Source of the DNA: an uncultured Ruminococcus sp.
GTDB taxonomy: Bacteria; Bacillota; Clostridia; Oscillospirales; Ruminococcaceae
NCBI GenBank assembly: GCA_946531975.1
Contig: CAMNAY010000088.1
Location: 1-6,982 of the forward strand
Direction: 5' to 3'
DNA: 6,982 bases
In this document: positions 1-5,626 of the stretch, one piece after another
Layout: every line of letters begins with the position of its first letter
Position numbering within the stretch: the first letter of the stretch is position 1
Translations under genes and position numbers: made by a program
Notes under the pieces: model-generated
Told to the model about the DNA's origin: nothing
What the model saw: only the letters and a program-made list of their open reading frames with translations
Databases searched by the model: none

Positions 1-1
1 C

Positions 2-958
2 TATCATATTCACACGGAAATCGGACACCGCACGGTCGGCGCGAAGGTAGACGGCAAGATCGTGCAACTCTCCTACCGGCTCAACACCGGCGAGATCTGC
101 GAGATTCAGACGAGCAAGGACCCGAACAAGGGACCGAACCGCAACTGGCTCGACATCGTCAAGACAAACGAAGCGCGCGCAAAAATCCGTTCGTGGTTCA
201 AGCGGGAGCGGCGGCCGGAGAACATTGCAGCGGGCAAAGCGCAGCTTGAGCACGAGTGCAAGCGGACGCACACCCCGCTGACGTCAGAGCAGCTTGAGGT
301 CATTGTGAAGGAGGATCTGCGTCAGCCCAACTGCGAAACGCTGGACGATTTCTATGCGGCGATCGGCTACGGCGGTCTGTCGCTGACGAAGCTGATGCCG
401 CGCATCCGCGAGTATTATCTGAAGCGCTATGCCCCCGCAGAGCCCGCGCTTCCGACCGAACCGATCACAGAGCTGCGCAAGCCGACCAAGGGCGGATCCG
501 GCGTGATCGTTGACGGCGTGGACAATGTTGAGGTCAAGCTGGCGCGGTGCTGCTCGCCGCTTCAGGGCGAGCCGATCGTCGGCTTCACGACGATGGGGCA
601 CGGCATCACCGTGCATACGCAGAAGTGCAGGAAGTACGTGGAATCGCTCAAGCGCAGAGACCCGGAGGAAATGGCGCGCTGGCTGCCGGCGTACTGGGCA
701 TCGAATGCCCCTGCCGCAGAGCTGAAGGCGAACCTCGAAATCCTCTGCGTCAACGGCATGAATCTGCTGAAGGATGTGACCGCAGTCATCGGCGAGGCAC
801 ATCTGCCCGTGTCGAACTTCAATCTGCACATGAAAAAGGACGGCAACGCGATGATCAACGTCACGGTGTCGGTGACGTCGCTCGAACAGCTCGACACGCT
901 GATCCGCCGTCTGCGCACCGTCCGCGATGTCATTTCTGCGGACAGAGCGGCGTACTGA
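2..958 (+). CDS. relA: Rel/SpoT-type (p)ppGpp synthetase/hydrolase, C-terminal part (5' end outside window)
   Basis: This is the regulatory C-terminal half of a long-form Rel enzyme, which makes and degrades the alarmone (p)ppGpp in the cytoplasm during the stringent response. The frame is open to the window edge, so the GTG at 62 is internal and 318 residues are visible. In order they show the end of the TGS domain (HTEIGHRTVGAKVDGKIV, then LNTGEICEIQTSKDPN), the NRNWLDIVKTNEARAKIRSWF stretch typical of Rel just after TGS, the helical region with YAAIGYGGLS (about residues 114-123), the conserved-cysteine/zinc-finger domain (LARCCSPLQGEPIVGF and HTQKC, about 180-210), and a C-terminal ACT domain (about 245-318). 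The hydrolase and synthetase domains would lie upstream. It ends 15 nt before the next gene and probably shares its transcript. Family assignment is firm; bifunctionality is inferred because the catalytic half is not visible. Confidence 0.97.
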   Translation, partial: YHIHTEIGHRTVGAKVDGKIVQLSYRLNTGEICEIQTSKDPNKGPNRNWLDIVKTNEARAKIRSWFKRERRPENIAAGKAQLEHECKRTHTPLTSEQLEVIVKEDLRQPNCETLDDFYAAIGYGGLSLTKLMPRIREYYLKRYAPAEPALPTEPITELRKPTKGGSGVIVDGVDNVEVKLARCCSPLQGEPIVGFTTMGHGITVHTQKCRKYVESLKRRDPEEMARWLPAYWASNAPAAELKANLEILCVNGMNLLKDVTAVIGEAHLPVSNFNLHMKKDGNAMINVTVSVTSLEQLDTLIRRLRTVRDVISADRAAY

Positions 959-973
959 TAAGAGGGCGGATTT

Positions 974-1531
974 ATGGACGGAAGAACCGGAAAATGCGAT
1001 AAACGGCTGATGATCTGTGCGGTGTTTTTTGTGCTCTGGATAGGGAATCTTGTCCTTGACGGCATGGATCTGGTGCTGTTTTATCCGGTGCCGCATTTCG
1101 GCTTTCTGATGCTGCTCGCGGCACTGATCTGCATGATCGCATTTCTGTTCCGTTCGGGGCATCATACCGGCGGCGCACTCACCCTTGCCGGAACATTTCT
1201 GCTGCTGCTCCTGTTCATGTCACTCACGGCTGTCGGCAGCAGGACAGGGGGCGAGGTGACCTGCACGCTTCCGGGTTCAGGCAACAACTGCGTCATCCGC
1301 AGGGAGAACGTGAAGATCGGGCCGGGCGCAGACACGCTCATTGCAGATGAGATCCTGATCCCGTATGTGCTGGTACGGCGCAGTACCGCAAGGATCGCCG
1401 CGACCGGAAAGCCGGTCACGGAGGCAGTGACCCTTGAGACAGATGAAGCCGGAAATCTGCTGGTTTTCTGCGAGGGAAAGTGTGTGCTGCAATACAGCGC
1501 GGAAACCCGCCGCTGGAAATCCCAAGAATAA
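974..1531 (+). CDS. Hypothetical membrane protein, three N-terminal helices and an outer domain
   Basis: I do not recognise this 185-aa protein. A short basic N-terminus (GKCDKR) is followed by three hydrophobic segments at about residues 12-36, 42-60 and 67-88, and then by a soluble region of about 97 residues. That region looks beta-rich and has cysteines at 97, 106, 166 and 170 (a CEGKC motif near the end). By the positive-inside rule the soluble part is probably outside the membrane, but this is inference. The ATG at 974 is chosen because GAGGG at 962-966 sits 7 nt upstream. The gene starts 15 nt after rel, and its stop TAA at 1529-1531 touches the ribosome site of the following hydrolase, so it is very likely in the same operon. 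No catalytic motif was seen. Confidence 0.8.
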   Translation: MDGRTGKCDKRLMICAVFFVLWIGNLVLDGMDLVLFYPVPHFGFLMLLAALICMIAFLFRSGHHTGGALTLAGTFLLLLLFMSLTAVGSRTGGEVTCTLPGSGNNCVIRRENVKIGPGADTLIADEILIPYVLVRRSTARIAATGKPVTEAVTLETDEAGNLLVFCEGKCVLQYSAETRRWKSQE

Positions 1532-1542
1532 GGAGTAACAAC

Positions 1543-2187
1543 ATGCTGCATGTAAAACAACTGCCGGTCGGGGAGCTGGAAGCGAACTGCTTTCTGGTCA
1601 GCGATGAAGAAAAAAACGCGGTCATCATTGACCCGGGTGCCGAGGCAAACTATATCATTTCTCAGGCGCGGGCAGCGGAGCTGAATCCGCTGGCCGTGCT
1701 GCTGACGCACGCGCATTTTGACCATTTCGGCGCGGCTGCGGAGGTAACGGAGGCGTTCGGCATCCCGCTGTATGTGCATCCGCTGGACGAGCCGCTGCTG
1801 CTCTCGGCGGACCGCTCTATGGCGTCCGGACTGGGCTTTGCATCGGCTTATCACAAGCCCGATCCGCAGAAGATCCGGCACTGCGAGGAGGGCGAAACGC
1901 TGAAATTCTCGGAGGAGCTGACGTTTACCGTTCTGCACACCCCCGGTCATACACCGGGCGGCTGCTGCTTCAAACATGAGGATATTCTGTTCAGCGGCGA
2001 CACGCTGTTCCGCGACGGCGTGGGGCGCGTGGACTTCCCCGGCGGCAGCATTCGCGATATGCGCGCATCGCTGCTGCGGCTCGGACAGATCGAGGGCGAC
2101 TGCACGGTCTATACCGGACACTACGGCAGCACGACGCTCGAACATGAGCGCACCTTCGGACACTACCTGACGCCGCGCGTTCTCTAA
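1543..2187 (+). CDS. MBL-fold metallo-hydrolase (glyoxalase II-like/YcbL-like)
   Basis: A 214-aa metallo-beta-lactamase-fold hydrolase, cytoplasmic, with no signal peptide. The full set of binuclear metal ligands is visible: THAHFDH (His56, His58, Asp60, His61), His136 in HTPGHTPGG, Asp153 in SGDTLF, and His193 in YTGHYG. The GRVDFPGG segment after Asp153 and the GST(T)-x-EHER tail after His193 match the short YcbL-like branch rather than full glyoxalase II, which carries an extra C-terminal helical domain. The substrate cannot be read from the sequence; a hydroxyacylglutathione-type or other thioester is a family-level guess. The ATG at 1543 is preferred because AAGGAG at 1530-1535 lies 7 nt upstream; the frame is open further upstream, but that stretch lies inside the preceding gene. 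An MBL hydrolase close to rel is a common clostridial arrangement, to my knowledge. Confidence 0.93.
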   Translation: MLHVKQLPVGELEANCFLVSDEEKNAVIIDPGAEANYIISQARAAELNPLAVLLTHAHFDHFGAAAEVTEAFGIPLYVHPLDEPLLLSADRSMASGLGFASAYHKPDPQKIRHCEEGETLKFSEELTFTVLHTPGHTPGGCCFKHEDILFSGDTLFRDGVGRVDFPGGSIRDMRASLLRLGQIEGDCTVYTGHYGSTTLEHERTFGHYLTPRVL

Positions 2188-2207
2188 GCCTGCATACATG
2201 TTCTCTT

Positions 2208-2213
2208 AGGAGG
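2208..2213 (+). promoter_or_regulatory. Strong ribosome binding site AGGAGG deciding a GTG start
   Basis: AGGAGG lies 8 nt before GTG at 2222. It supports the GTG start of the following membrane protein gene and independent, efficient translation after the 34-nt gap that follows the hydrolase stop. Confidence 0.8.
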
Positions 2214-2221
2214 CGAAGCCT

Positions 2222-2767
2222 GTGAACGGGAGAATCATCCGCTATCTGGAAATCAAAAACTGCACGCTGACAGAGCAGAACGGCAAACCGGCACTGCTTG
2301 CGCCGGAGGATGCGGAAACCGAGCGCCTGAAGGACAACGGCTTTCTTCAGATGCCGGACGGAAAATGGGTTCATTTTCTCACAAAATCCGAGCAGCAGGT
2401 GATCGGAGAAGCCGGACAGGAGCAGACCGAGATCGTGTTTATCGGGCTGAAGAATGCGGATGTCTCCGCAAAAACCTCCCGTATACTGACTGTGATTTCG
2501 GCGGCGCTGCTGCCGCTGGGCATTCTGACGCTCTGCCTTGGCGGAGTGACCGCCGGCTGGATGCTGCTCGCGCTGCTGATGCTGACCGGCGCACTGATCC
2601 TCTCGATCGCCGCTGTATCATATGACCGGGACAACAGTGTCGCCAAGGCAATGCTGTTTTTTTCGATTGCATTTTTGATTTGTGCGCTGCTGCTTCTATT
2701 TTTTGTGACGGCAATTCGTTCCGCATGCGATTCATGCGAGGAGCAGTGTCATCACATACCGGGGTAA
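2222..2767 (+). CDS. Small membrane protein, tandem family copy 1 (unknown function)
   Basis: This 181-aa protein was not recognised as a known family. It has a soluble N-terminal module of about 60 residues with the signature NGKPALLAPE (20-29) and FLQMPDGKW (41-49), a conserved cysteine at 14, and then three hydrophobic segments at about 87-107, 112-132 and 142-163. It ends in a short polar tail with Cys169, Cys172 and Cys176 and two histidines (CxxCxxxCHH), which might bind metal or be redox active; that is inference. The start is GTG with a strong AGGAGG 8 nt upstream. The next gene, a clear paralogue with the same layout, begins 5 nt after this stop. There is no signal peptide, so the N-terminal module is probably cytoplasmic. 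Confidence 0.82.
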   Translation: MNGRIIRYLEIKNCTLTEQNGKPALLAPEDAETERLKDNGFLQMPDGKWVHFLTKSEQQVIGEAGQEQTEIVFIGLKNADVSAKTSRILTVISAALLPLGILTLCLGGVTAGWMLLALLMLTGALILSIAAVSYDRDNSVAKAMLFFSIAFLICALLLLFFVTAIRSACDSCEEQCHHIPG

Positions 2768-2772
2768 AGGTT

Positions 2773-3306
2773 ATGGAAATTGTGTACTACGGGCTCGCGG
2801 GCTGCGAGCTGACGCAATATGACGGAAAGGACGCACTGCTTGCACCGGAGGGTGCGGAGGAGGCAGCGCGTCAGCACCGCTTTTTGCAGATGCCGGACGG
2901 GCGCTGGTATCTCTTTCTGACCGGCGCGGAATCCGAGTACATCCGCAGTTTTCCGGAGGGCGTCTCGCCGGTTCATCTGGGAGAACCCGGCTCCGATTCC
3001 GGGGAAAGCGCGAAGGCGCCGGTCTGGATTCCGGTGACGGCTGCGGCGCTGTATCTTCTGGGCATTCTCACGATGTTCACGAAATTTTTATCCGGAATCC
3101 CGCTGCTGTTTCTGACGGCGGCAACGGGTCTTTCGGCGTTTTACTGCATCCGGTTTCCGCGCAGCAAGGGCGGCAAGCTGCTTGTCGGCGCCGGCGTGAC
3201 AATCAGTATCGTCATGCTTGTGATTACGATTGCCGTGATCGCATTTTGTGTCAGCATGTGGAATCAGTGCATGGATGAATGCACCCAATGTCAGGGCATG
3301 GGGTGA
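2773..3306 (+). CDS. Small membrane protein, tandem family copy 2 (unknown function)
   Basis: This 177-aa protein is a paralogue of the gene just upstream. The two share the N-terminal module by eye: Cys11, then DGKDALLAPEGAE and FLQMPDGRWYLFLT (about 37-50). An acidic, Ser/Gly-rich linker (about 61-82) follows, then hydrophobic segments at about 85-104, 106-126 and 135-160, and a tail with Cys166, Cys170 and Cys173 (CxxxCxxC). The ATG at 2773 is chosen because it places the module at the N-terminus as in the third copy, and because the reading frame further upstream lies inside copy 1. GGGG at 2761-2764 is the only Shine-Dalgarno-like element, and with a 5-nt gap after the previous stop, translational coupling is likely. 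Function is unknown; two adjacent divergent copies suggest partners or a duplicated sensor-like module, which is inference. Confidence 0.82.
   Translation: MEIVYYGLAGCELTQYDGKDALLAPEGAEEAARQHRFLQMPDGRWYLFLTGAESEYIRSFPEGVSPVHLGEPGSDSGESAKAPVWIPVTAAALYLLGILTMFTKFLSGIPLLFLTAATGLSAFYCIRFPRSKGGKLLVGAGVTISIVMLVITIAVIAFCVSMWNQCMDECTQCQGMG
3300..3306 (+). promoter_or_regulatory. Shine-Dalgarno-like GGGGTGA before the truncated third copy
   Basis: GGGGTGA differs by one base from GAGGTGA and lies 6 nt before ATG 3313. It overlaps the stop codon of copy 2. It supports translation of the 49-codon third copy by coupling, although the element is not perfect. Confidence 0.5.
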
Positions 3307-3312
3307 CGCGGA

Positions 3313-3462
3313 ATGGACATCACTTATCACGGCATCTCCGGCTGTGTATATGCTGAGTATGCGGGCAGACCCGCACTGCCTGCACCGGAGGGCTGCGGAG
3401 TTCTTGACGCATGCGGCGGCTGCACGGCACAGGAGGAATCGGATCATGGAGCTTCGGATTAA
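3313..3462 (+). CDS. Truncated third copy of the tandem family (49 codons)
   Basis: A short reading frame starting ATG at 3313, 6 nt after the copy 2 stop, encodes 49 residues. The first 26 (MDITYHGISGC, then AGRPALPAPEG) align with the start of copy 2 (MEIVYYGLAGC, then DGKDALLAPEG), including the conserved Cys11. After that the resemblance stops. The rest is Cys/Gly-rich (Cys29, Cys34, Cys37) and lacks the FLQMPDG motif and all membrane helices. It overlaps the next gene by 17 nt and contains that gene's ribosome site. It may be a decayed copy, a real micro-protein, or a product of one extra base near 3393: without it the frame would read APEGAE as in copy 2 and run on into the Lgt-like protein. 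I favour a decayed or frameshifted copy. Confidence 0.55.
   Translation: MDITYHGISGCVYAEYAGRPALPAPEGCGVLDACGGCTAQEESDHGASD
3431..3437 (+). promoter_or_regulatory. Ribosome binding site AGGAGGA of the Lgt-like gene
   Basis: AGGAGGA lies 8 nt before ATG 3446 and fixes that start in a frame that is open much further upstream. It sits inside the truncated third-copy reading frame. Confidence 0.8.
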
Positions 3463-4150
3463 CACCGATCACGGCGTCATTGCGCCCTACGGCATGATGA
3501 TTCTGCTGTCGTTTCTCGCCGGAACGGGCGGGCTGTTTCTGCTGAATGTCCGGCGGGGCATCCGGAAGCTGACCGCGCTCTGGGTGATACCGCTTAGTGT
3601 TGCACTGAGTCTCTGCGGGGGCATGGCGCTAACGTTCCTCACATCCGGCGGAAACATGATCGGGCTGTCCTCGCTCGGCGGTCTTTGCGGCATGTATGCC
3701 GCCTGCGGACTGACGGCATGGTTCAGCAGGCAGCCCGGTTACGGGATTGTGATGACACAAAACTGCACGCTCATGCTCCCGCTGATGTACAGCATCGGCA
3801 AGGTCGGATGCTTTCTGGGCGGCTGCTGCGGCGGCATTCCTTACAGCGGCGCATTCCGCACGGTTTACACCGGCGCACATGCGAATCCGGTTCCGTCACT
3901 GCCTGTGCAGCTCATCGAATCAGCGGTGTTTCTGTTGATTTTTGCGGCGGGCGTGTATGGCTTTTTCCGCCGCCGGGTCAATACGGTGCCTGCGGTTTTT
4001 CTTGTTTCAGCCGCTGCAAAATGCCTGTTGGATTTTCTCCGTGCATCGCATCAGGGGCAGATTCTCTCCGTGCCGCAGATACTCTGTATCATACTGATTG
4101 CCGTAACGCGAAAGCGGCGGGGGATATCATTCTCACAGAGTGCTGATTGA
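3446..4150 (+). CDS. Lgt-like (prolipoprotein diacylglyceryl transferase family) membrane protein with altered catalytic residues
   Basis: A 234-aa multi-pass membrane protein with the plan of the Lgt family: an N-terminal PYGMMILLSFLAG helix (14-26), an LGGLCG segment (77-82) where Lgt has HGGL, the signature-like GKVGCFLGGCCGG (118-130) where Lgt has GRIGNFINGE, VQLIES (154-159) matching the QLYE motif, and DFLRAS followed by a last helix (196-222). Authentic Lgt moves diacylglycerol from phosphatidylglycerol to the lipobox cysteine. Here the E. coli Lgt positions His103, Arg143, Asn146 and Glu151 appear as Leu77, Lys119, Cys122 and Cys127, so normal activity is doubtful. Cys-rich Lgt-like variants are widespread, and their role is unsettled to my knowledge. 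The start ATG has AGGAGGA 8 nt upstream. It follows and overlaps the truncated family copy and ends the + strand run of intact genes. Confidence 0.82.
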   Translation: MELRINTDHGVIAPYGMMILLSFLAGTGGLFLLNVRRGIRKLTALWVIPLSVALSLCGGMALTFLTSGGNMIGLSSLGGLCGMYAACGLTAWFSRQPGYGIVMTQNCTLMLPLMYSIGKVGCFLGGCCGGIPYSGAFRTVYTGAHANPVPSLPVQLIESAVFLLIFAAGVYGFFRRRVNTVPAVFLVSAAAKCLLDFLRASHQGQILSVPQILCIILIAVTRKRRGISFSQSAD

Positions 4151-4283
4151 GCGTCTCACAAAAGTTTTGGTTGAGTTTATGATACGCGGAGCCCAGAGAG
4201 GTGAGGATAAGGAAAGAGGGAGCTTAGTGCTTCACTTGTTTGATGTGCAAAGATACAGCGTAACATACAATGAGAATACTGCG

Positions 4284-4395
4284 ATGGAAAACCGAAAATG
4301 CCCCTCCTTGCGGAGGCGAAATGAAGCTGTCTGTTTCAAATAAATGTCTGGTGTGTCCTTTCTGCGGCACCCATATTCTGAGAAAATCAAGCTGA
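4284..4395 (+). pseudogene. Small zinc-ribbon protein gene, apparently frameshifted
   Basis: From ATG 4284 the frame reads MENRKCPS and then degenerates into Leu and three Arg, stopping at 4343. If one base at about 4308 is skipped, it continues CGGEMKLSVSNK, then CLVCPFCG, ending at TGA 4393-4395 as a 36-aa protein. The joined product has CPSCGG at residues 6-11 and CPFCG at 24-28, a classic two-knuckle zinc ribbon common in small clostridial proteins. In the second frame an uninterrupted reading frame also exists from ATG 4270 (41 codons), but it would read APPCGG and lose the first zinc cysteine, and no ribosome site precedes it. I therefore prefer a one-base insertion, real or from sequencing. 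The bidirectional terminator starts 4 nt after the stop, which fits a gene end here. Confidence 0.55.
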
Positions 4396-4398
4396 TGT

Positions 4399-4441
4399 AA
4401 AAAACAGAGGTCATAACACACGGTTCTGACCTCTGTTTTTT
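4399..4441. terminator. Bidirectional intrinsic terminator between convergent genes
   Basis: A perfect 15-bp inverted repeat pairs 4399-4413 (A-run, then CAGAGGTCA) with 4427-4441 (TGACCTCTG, then a T-run) around a 13-nt loop. The GC-containing core and the U-run on either strand make it an intrinsic terminator in both directions. It serves the + strand operon and zinc-ribbon remnant on one side and the lipoprotein gene on the other, whose frame-corrected stop lies about 33 nt away. Confidence 0.88.
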
Positions 4442-4473
4442 GTATCCATTTATCTATCGTCTGATCTGAAAGA

Positions 4474-4621
4474 TCACTCAGCAGTTGCGAGGCCAACCAT
4501 TGCAACGCCCAGATCTTCCTCACTGCCTTCAACGGCTGCGAAGGTCGTTACCGAGCCATCCTCGTAGAGTGCCAGACCGGCGATCACACCTTCATCATCT
4601 GCACCAGCATCACTTGCTGTG
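4474..4621 (-). pseudogene. Out-of-frame C-terminal tail of the lipoprotein gene
   Basis: Immediately after the lipoprotein stop codon, the neighbouring - strand frame continues as HDTASDAGADDEGVIAGL, then ALYEDGSVTTFAAV, ending GLATAE and TGA at 4474-4476. The acidic, Ala/Gly/Val-rich composition and the YEDGSVTTF beta-hairpin-like stretch match the lipoprotein and not random shadow sequence. Skipping one base in the TGA (A at 4624 on the + strand) joins the two as GGADT-DTASDAGADDEG. It is therefore best read as the original C-terminus, about 49 residues, separated by a one-base insertion. It has no ribosome site of its own. A programmed +1 shift at TGA-C is conceivable but unsupported. Confidence 0.55.
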
Positions 4622-5542
4622 TCATGTGTCAGCACCGCCGTGACCGGACTCGATCTCACCGAGTACAACAGCTACACCGATGAACTCAGCAGCCTCGTCT
4701 TCGGTTGTCGGGGTCATCTCAATGTCCTCGCCGCCCATGGTCAGCTGCAGAACGGAGAGATCCTCAGCAATATCCCAGCCCATTTCCAGAACCGGTTCAT
4801 ACTCTGCATTATAGAGTGTGATCGTATCGTAGTCAATACCCCAGTAGAGAGACTCAACAACCGGAGTACCCTCGGTGTCGATTGATGCCCATACCATAGC
4901 ATTATCAAACATTGCCATAACCAGACCATTGCCGGCAGAATCAGTACCGAACCAGTAGGTTTCGTTCAGAGCCTCACCAACGTTCTTTGCCACGGACATC
5001 TTTTCAAGCTCTTCAACAGCAGCGTCGATGGAATTTGCATCGGTCTGTGCCATTACGACGGTATCCATGATGATCATGGTATCGGACTCCTCGTTATACT
5101 CCCAGTCAAAGCCGCCGATCTCATCCGTCAGCTCTGCATCAGAATAGATGAAAATGTGGCTTGCATCTGCGGTGATATCCCAGTAGCCCTCTGCTTCACC
5201 GCCCATATCATCTGCAAAGTAGATCTCATCTTCACCGAATGCCAGAACATAGCAGTTGAACTCTGCATCCATGCCGACCCAAACTGTGTTGGAAACAGCA
5301 TCGAGCAGTTCAGCAGCCAGAGCAGCCGCTTCCTCATCAACTTTTTTCTCATCAGCAGCTTCGGTTTCAGCCACTGAGCTAGCCTCAGTTGCTGCCACGG
5401 AAGAAGCCTCAGTTGCTGCCACGGAAGAAGCCTCAGTTGCTGCGGTGGATTTTTCCGAATCATTGCCTCCGCAAGCGGTGAAAGCGGTCAGCGAGAGTGT
5501 CATGATTGCCAGAACAGCAGCCATTTTCTTCAGGTTTGTCAT
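4622..5542 (-). CDS. Secreted lipoprotein with two related beta-rich domains (frame shifts near C-terminus)
   Basis: As it stands the frame gives 306 residues. The N-terminus (MTNLKKMAAVLAIMTLSLTA, then FTACGG) is a lipoprotein signal peptide with the lipobox cysteine at residue 24, so the mature protein should be lipid-anchored on the outer face of the membrane. A low-complexity Ala/Thr/Glu/Ser linker (about 33-66) contains three ATEASSVA octapeptides. Two domains follow, about 85-167 and 193-280, that resemble each other: TVWVGMDAEFNCYVLAFGED vs TYWFGTDSAGNGLVMAMFDN, then GYWDITADASHIFIYSDAEL vs LYWGIDYDTITLYNAEYEP. They look like small beta-sandwich or lipocalin/META-like modules, but I cannot name the family. 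The start has AAGGAG at 5551-5556, 8 nt upstream. The coding sense continues past the stop in another frame down to 4474, so the true product may be about 355 residues. Confidence 0.87.
   Translation of the reverse strand: MTNLKKMAAVLAIMTLSLTAFTACGGNDSEKSTAATEASSVAATEASSVAATEASSVAETEAADEKKVDEEAAALAAELLDAVSNTVWVGMDAEFNCYVLAFGEDEIYFADDMGGEAEGYWDITADASHIFIYSDAELTDEIGGFDWEYNEESDTMIIMDTVVMAQTDANSIDAAVEELEKMSVAKNVGEALNETYWFGTDSAGNGLVMAMFDNAMVWASIDTEGTPVVESLYWGIDYDTITLYNAEYEPVLEMGWDIAEDLSVLQLTMGGEDIEMTPTTEDEAAEFIGVAVVLGEIESGHGGADT
5377..5448 (-). repeat. Three tandem 24-nt repeats coding ATEASSVA
   Basis: Units at 5377-5400, 5401-5424 and 5425-5448 are near-identical on the + strand. The middle unit reads AAGAAGCCTCAGTTGCTGCC followed by ACGG; the outer two differ by a few bases. 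They keep the frame and encode the octapeptide repeats of the lipoprotein linker, so copy number could change without breaking the gene. Confidence 0.85.
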
Positions 5543-5550
5543 AATTTTTA

Positions 5551-5583
5551 CTCCTTACTCATTGGTTGGTATCTATCATATCA
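5551..5583 (-). promoter_or_regulatory. Possible extended -10 promoter and ribosome site of the lipoprotein gene
   Basis: On the - strand TGATATGAT (5583-5575) matches an extended -10 element (TGn followed by TATGAT), and AAGGAG (5556-5551) is the ribosome site. No good -35 was found at the expected spacing. The 84-nt gap after the 89-aa gene leaves room for this promoter. A short CAGCA/TGCTG hairpin (5583-5596) abuts the -10 element. This is a suggestion only. Confidence 0.35.
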
Positions 5584-5626
5584 GCAAAAATGCTGGTATG
5601 TGCAGTGTGAAAATGTCATTTCCGGA

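Noticed and set aside
284..1165. Long - strand reading frame of 293 codons opposite rel
   Set aside because: It is antisense to a clear Rel sequence, is His/Arg/Gln-rich without recognisable domains, and is the usual shadow frame of GC-rich coding DNA.
1162..2199. Long - strand reading frame of 345 codons opposite the membrane protein and hydrolase
   Set aside because: It covers the fully motif-supported MBL hydrolase in antisense, and its own translation has no motif or plausible composition.
3248..3445. Upstream extension of the Lgt-like frame
   Set aside because: It runs through the end of copy 2 and the third copy out of frame; the ribosome site at 3431-3437 fixes the start at 3446. It is only of interest under the fusion hypothesis given in the findings.
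4140..4283. Reading frame from GTG 4140 into the zinc-ribbon start
   Set aside because: The translation resembles no family and overlaps the Lgt-like stop. The 4151-4283 stretch otherwise shows only a purine-rich run and an isolated TATGAT without a -35, so no gene or promoter is called.
5583..5596. CAGCA-TTTT-TGCTG hairpin as terminator of the 89-aa gene
   Set aside because: The stem is only 5 bp and no T-run follows on the - strand; it more likely lies in the promoter region of the lipoprotein gene.
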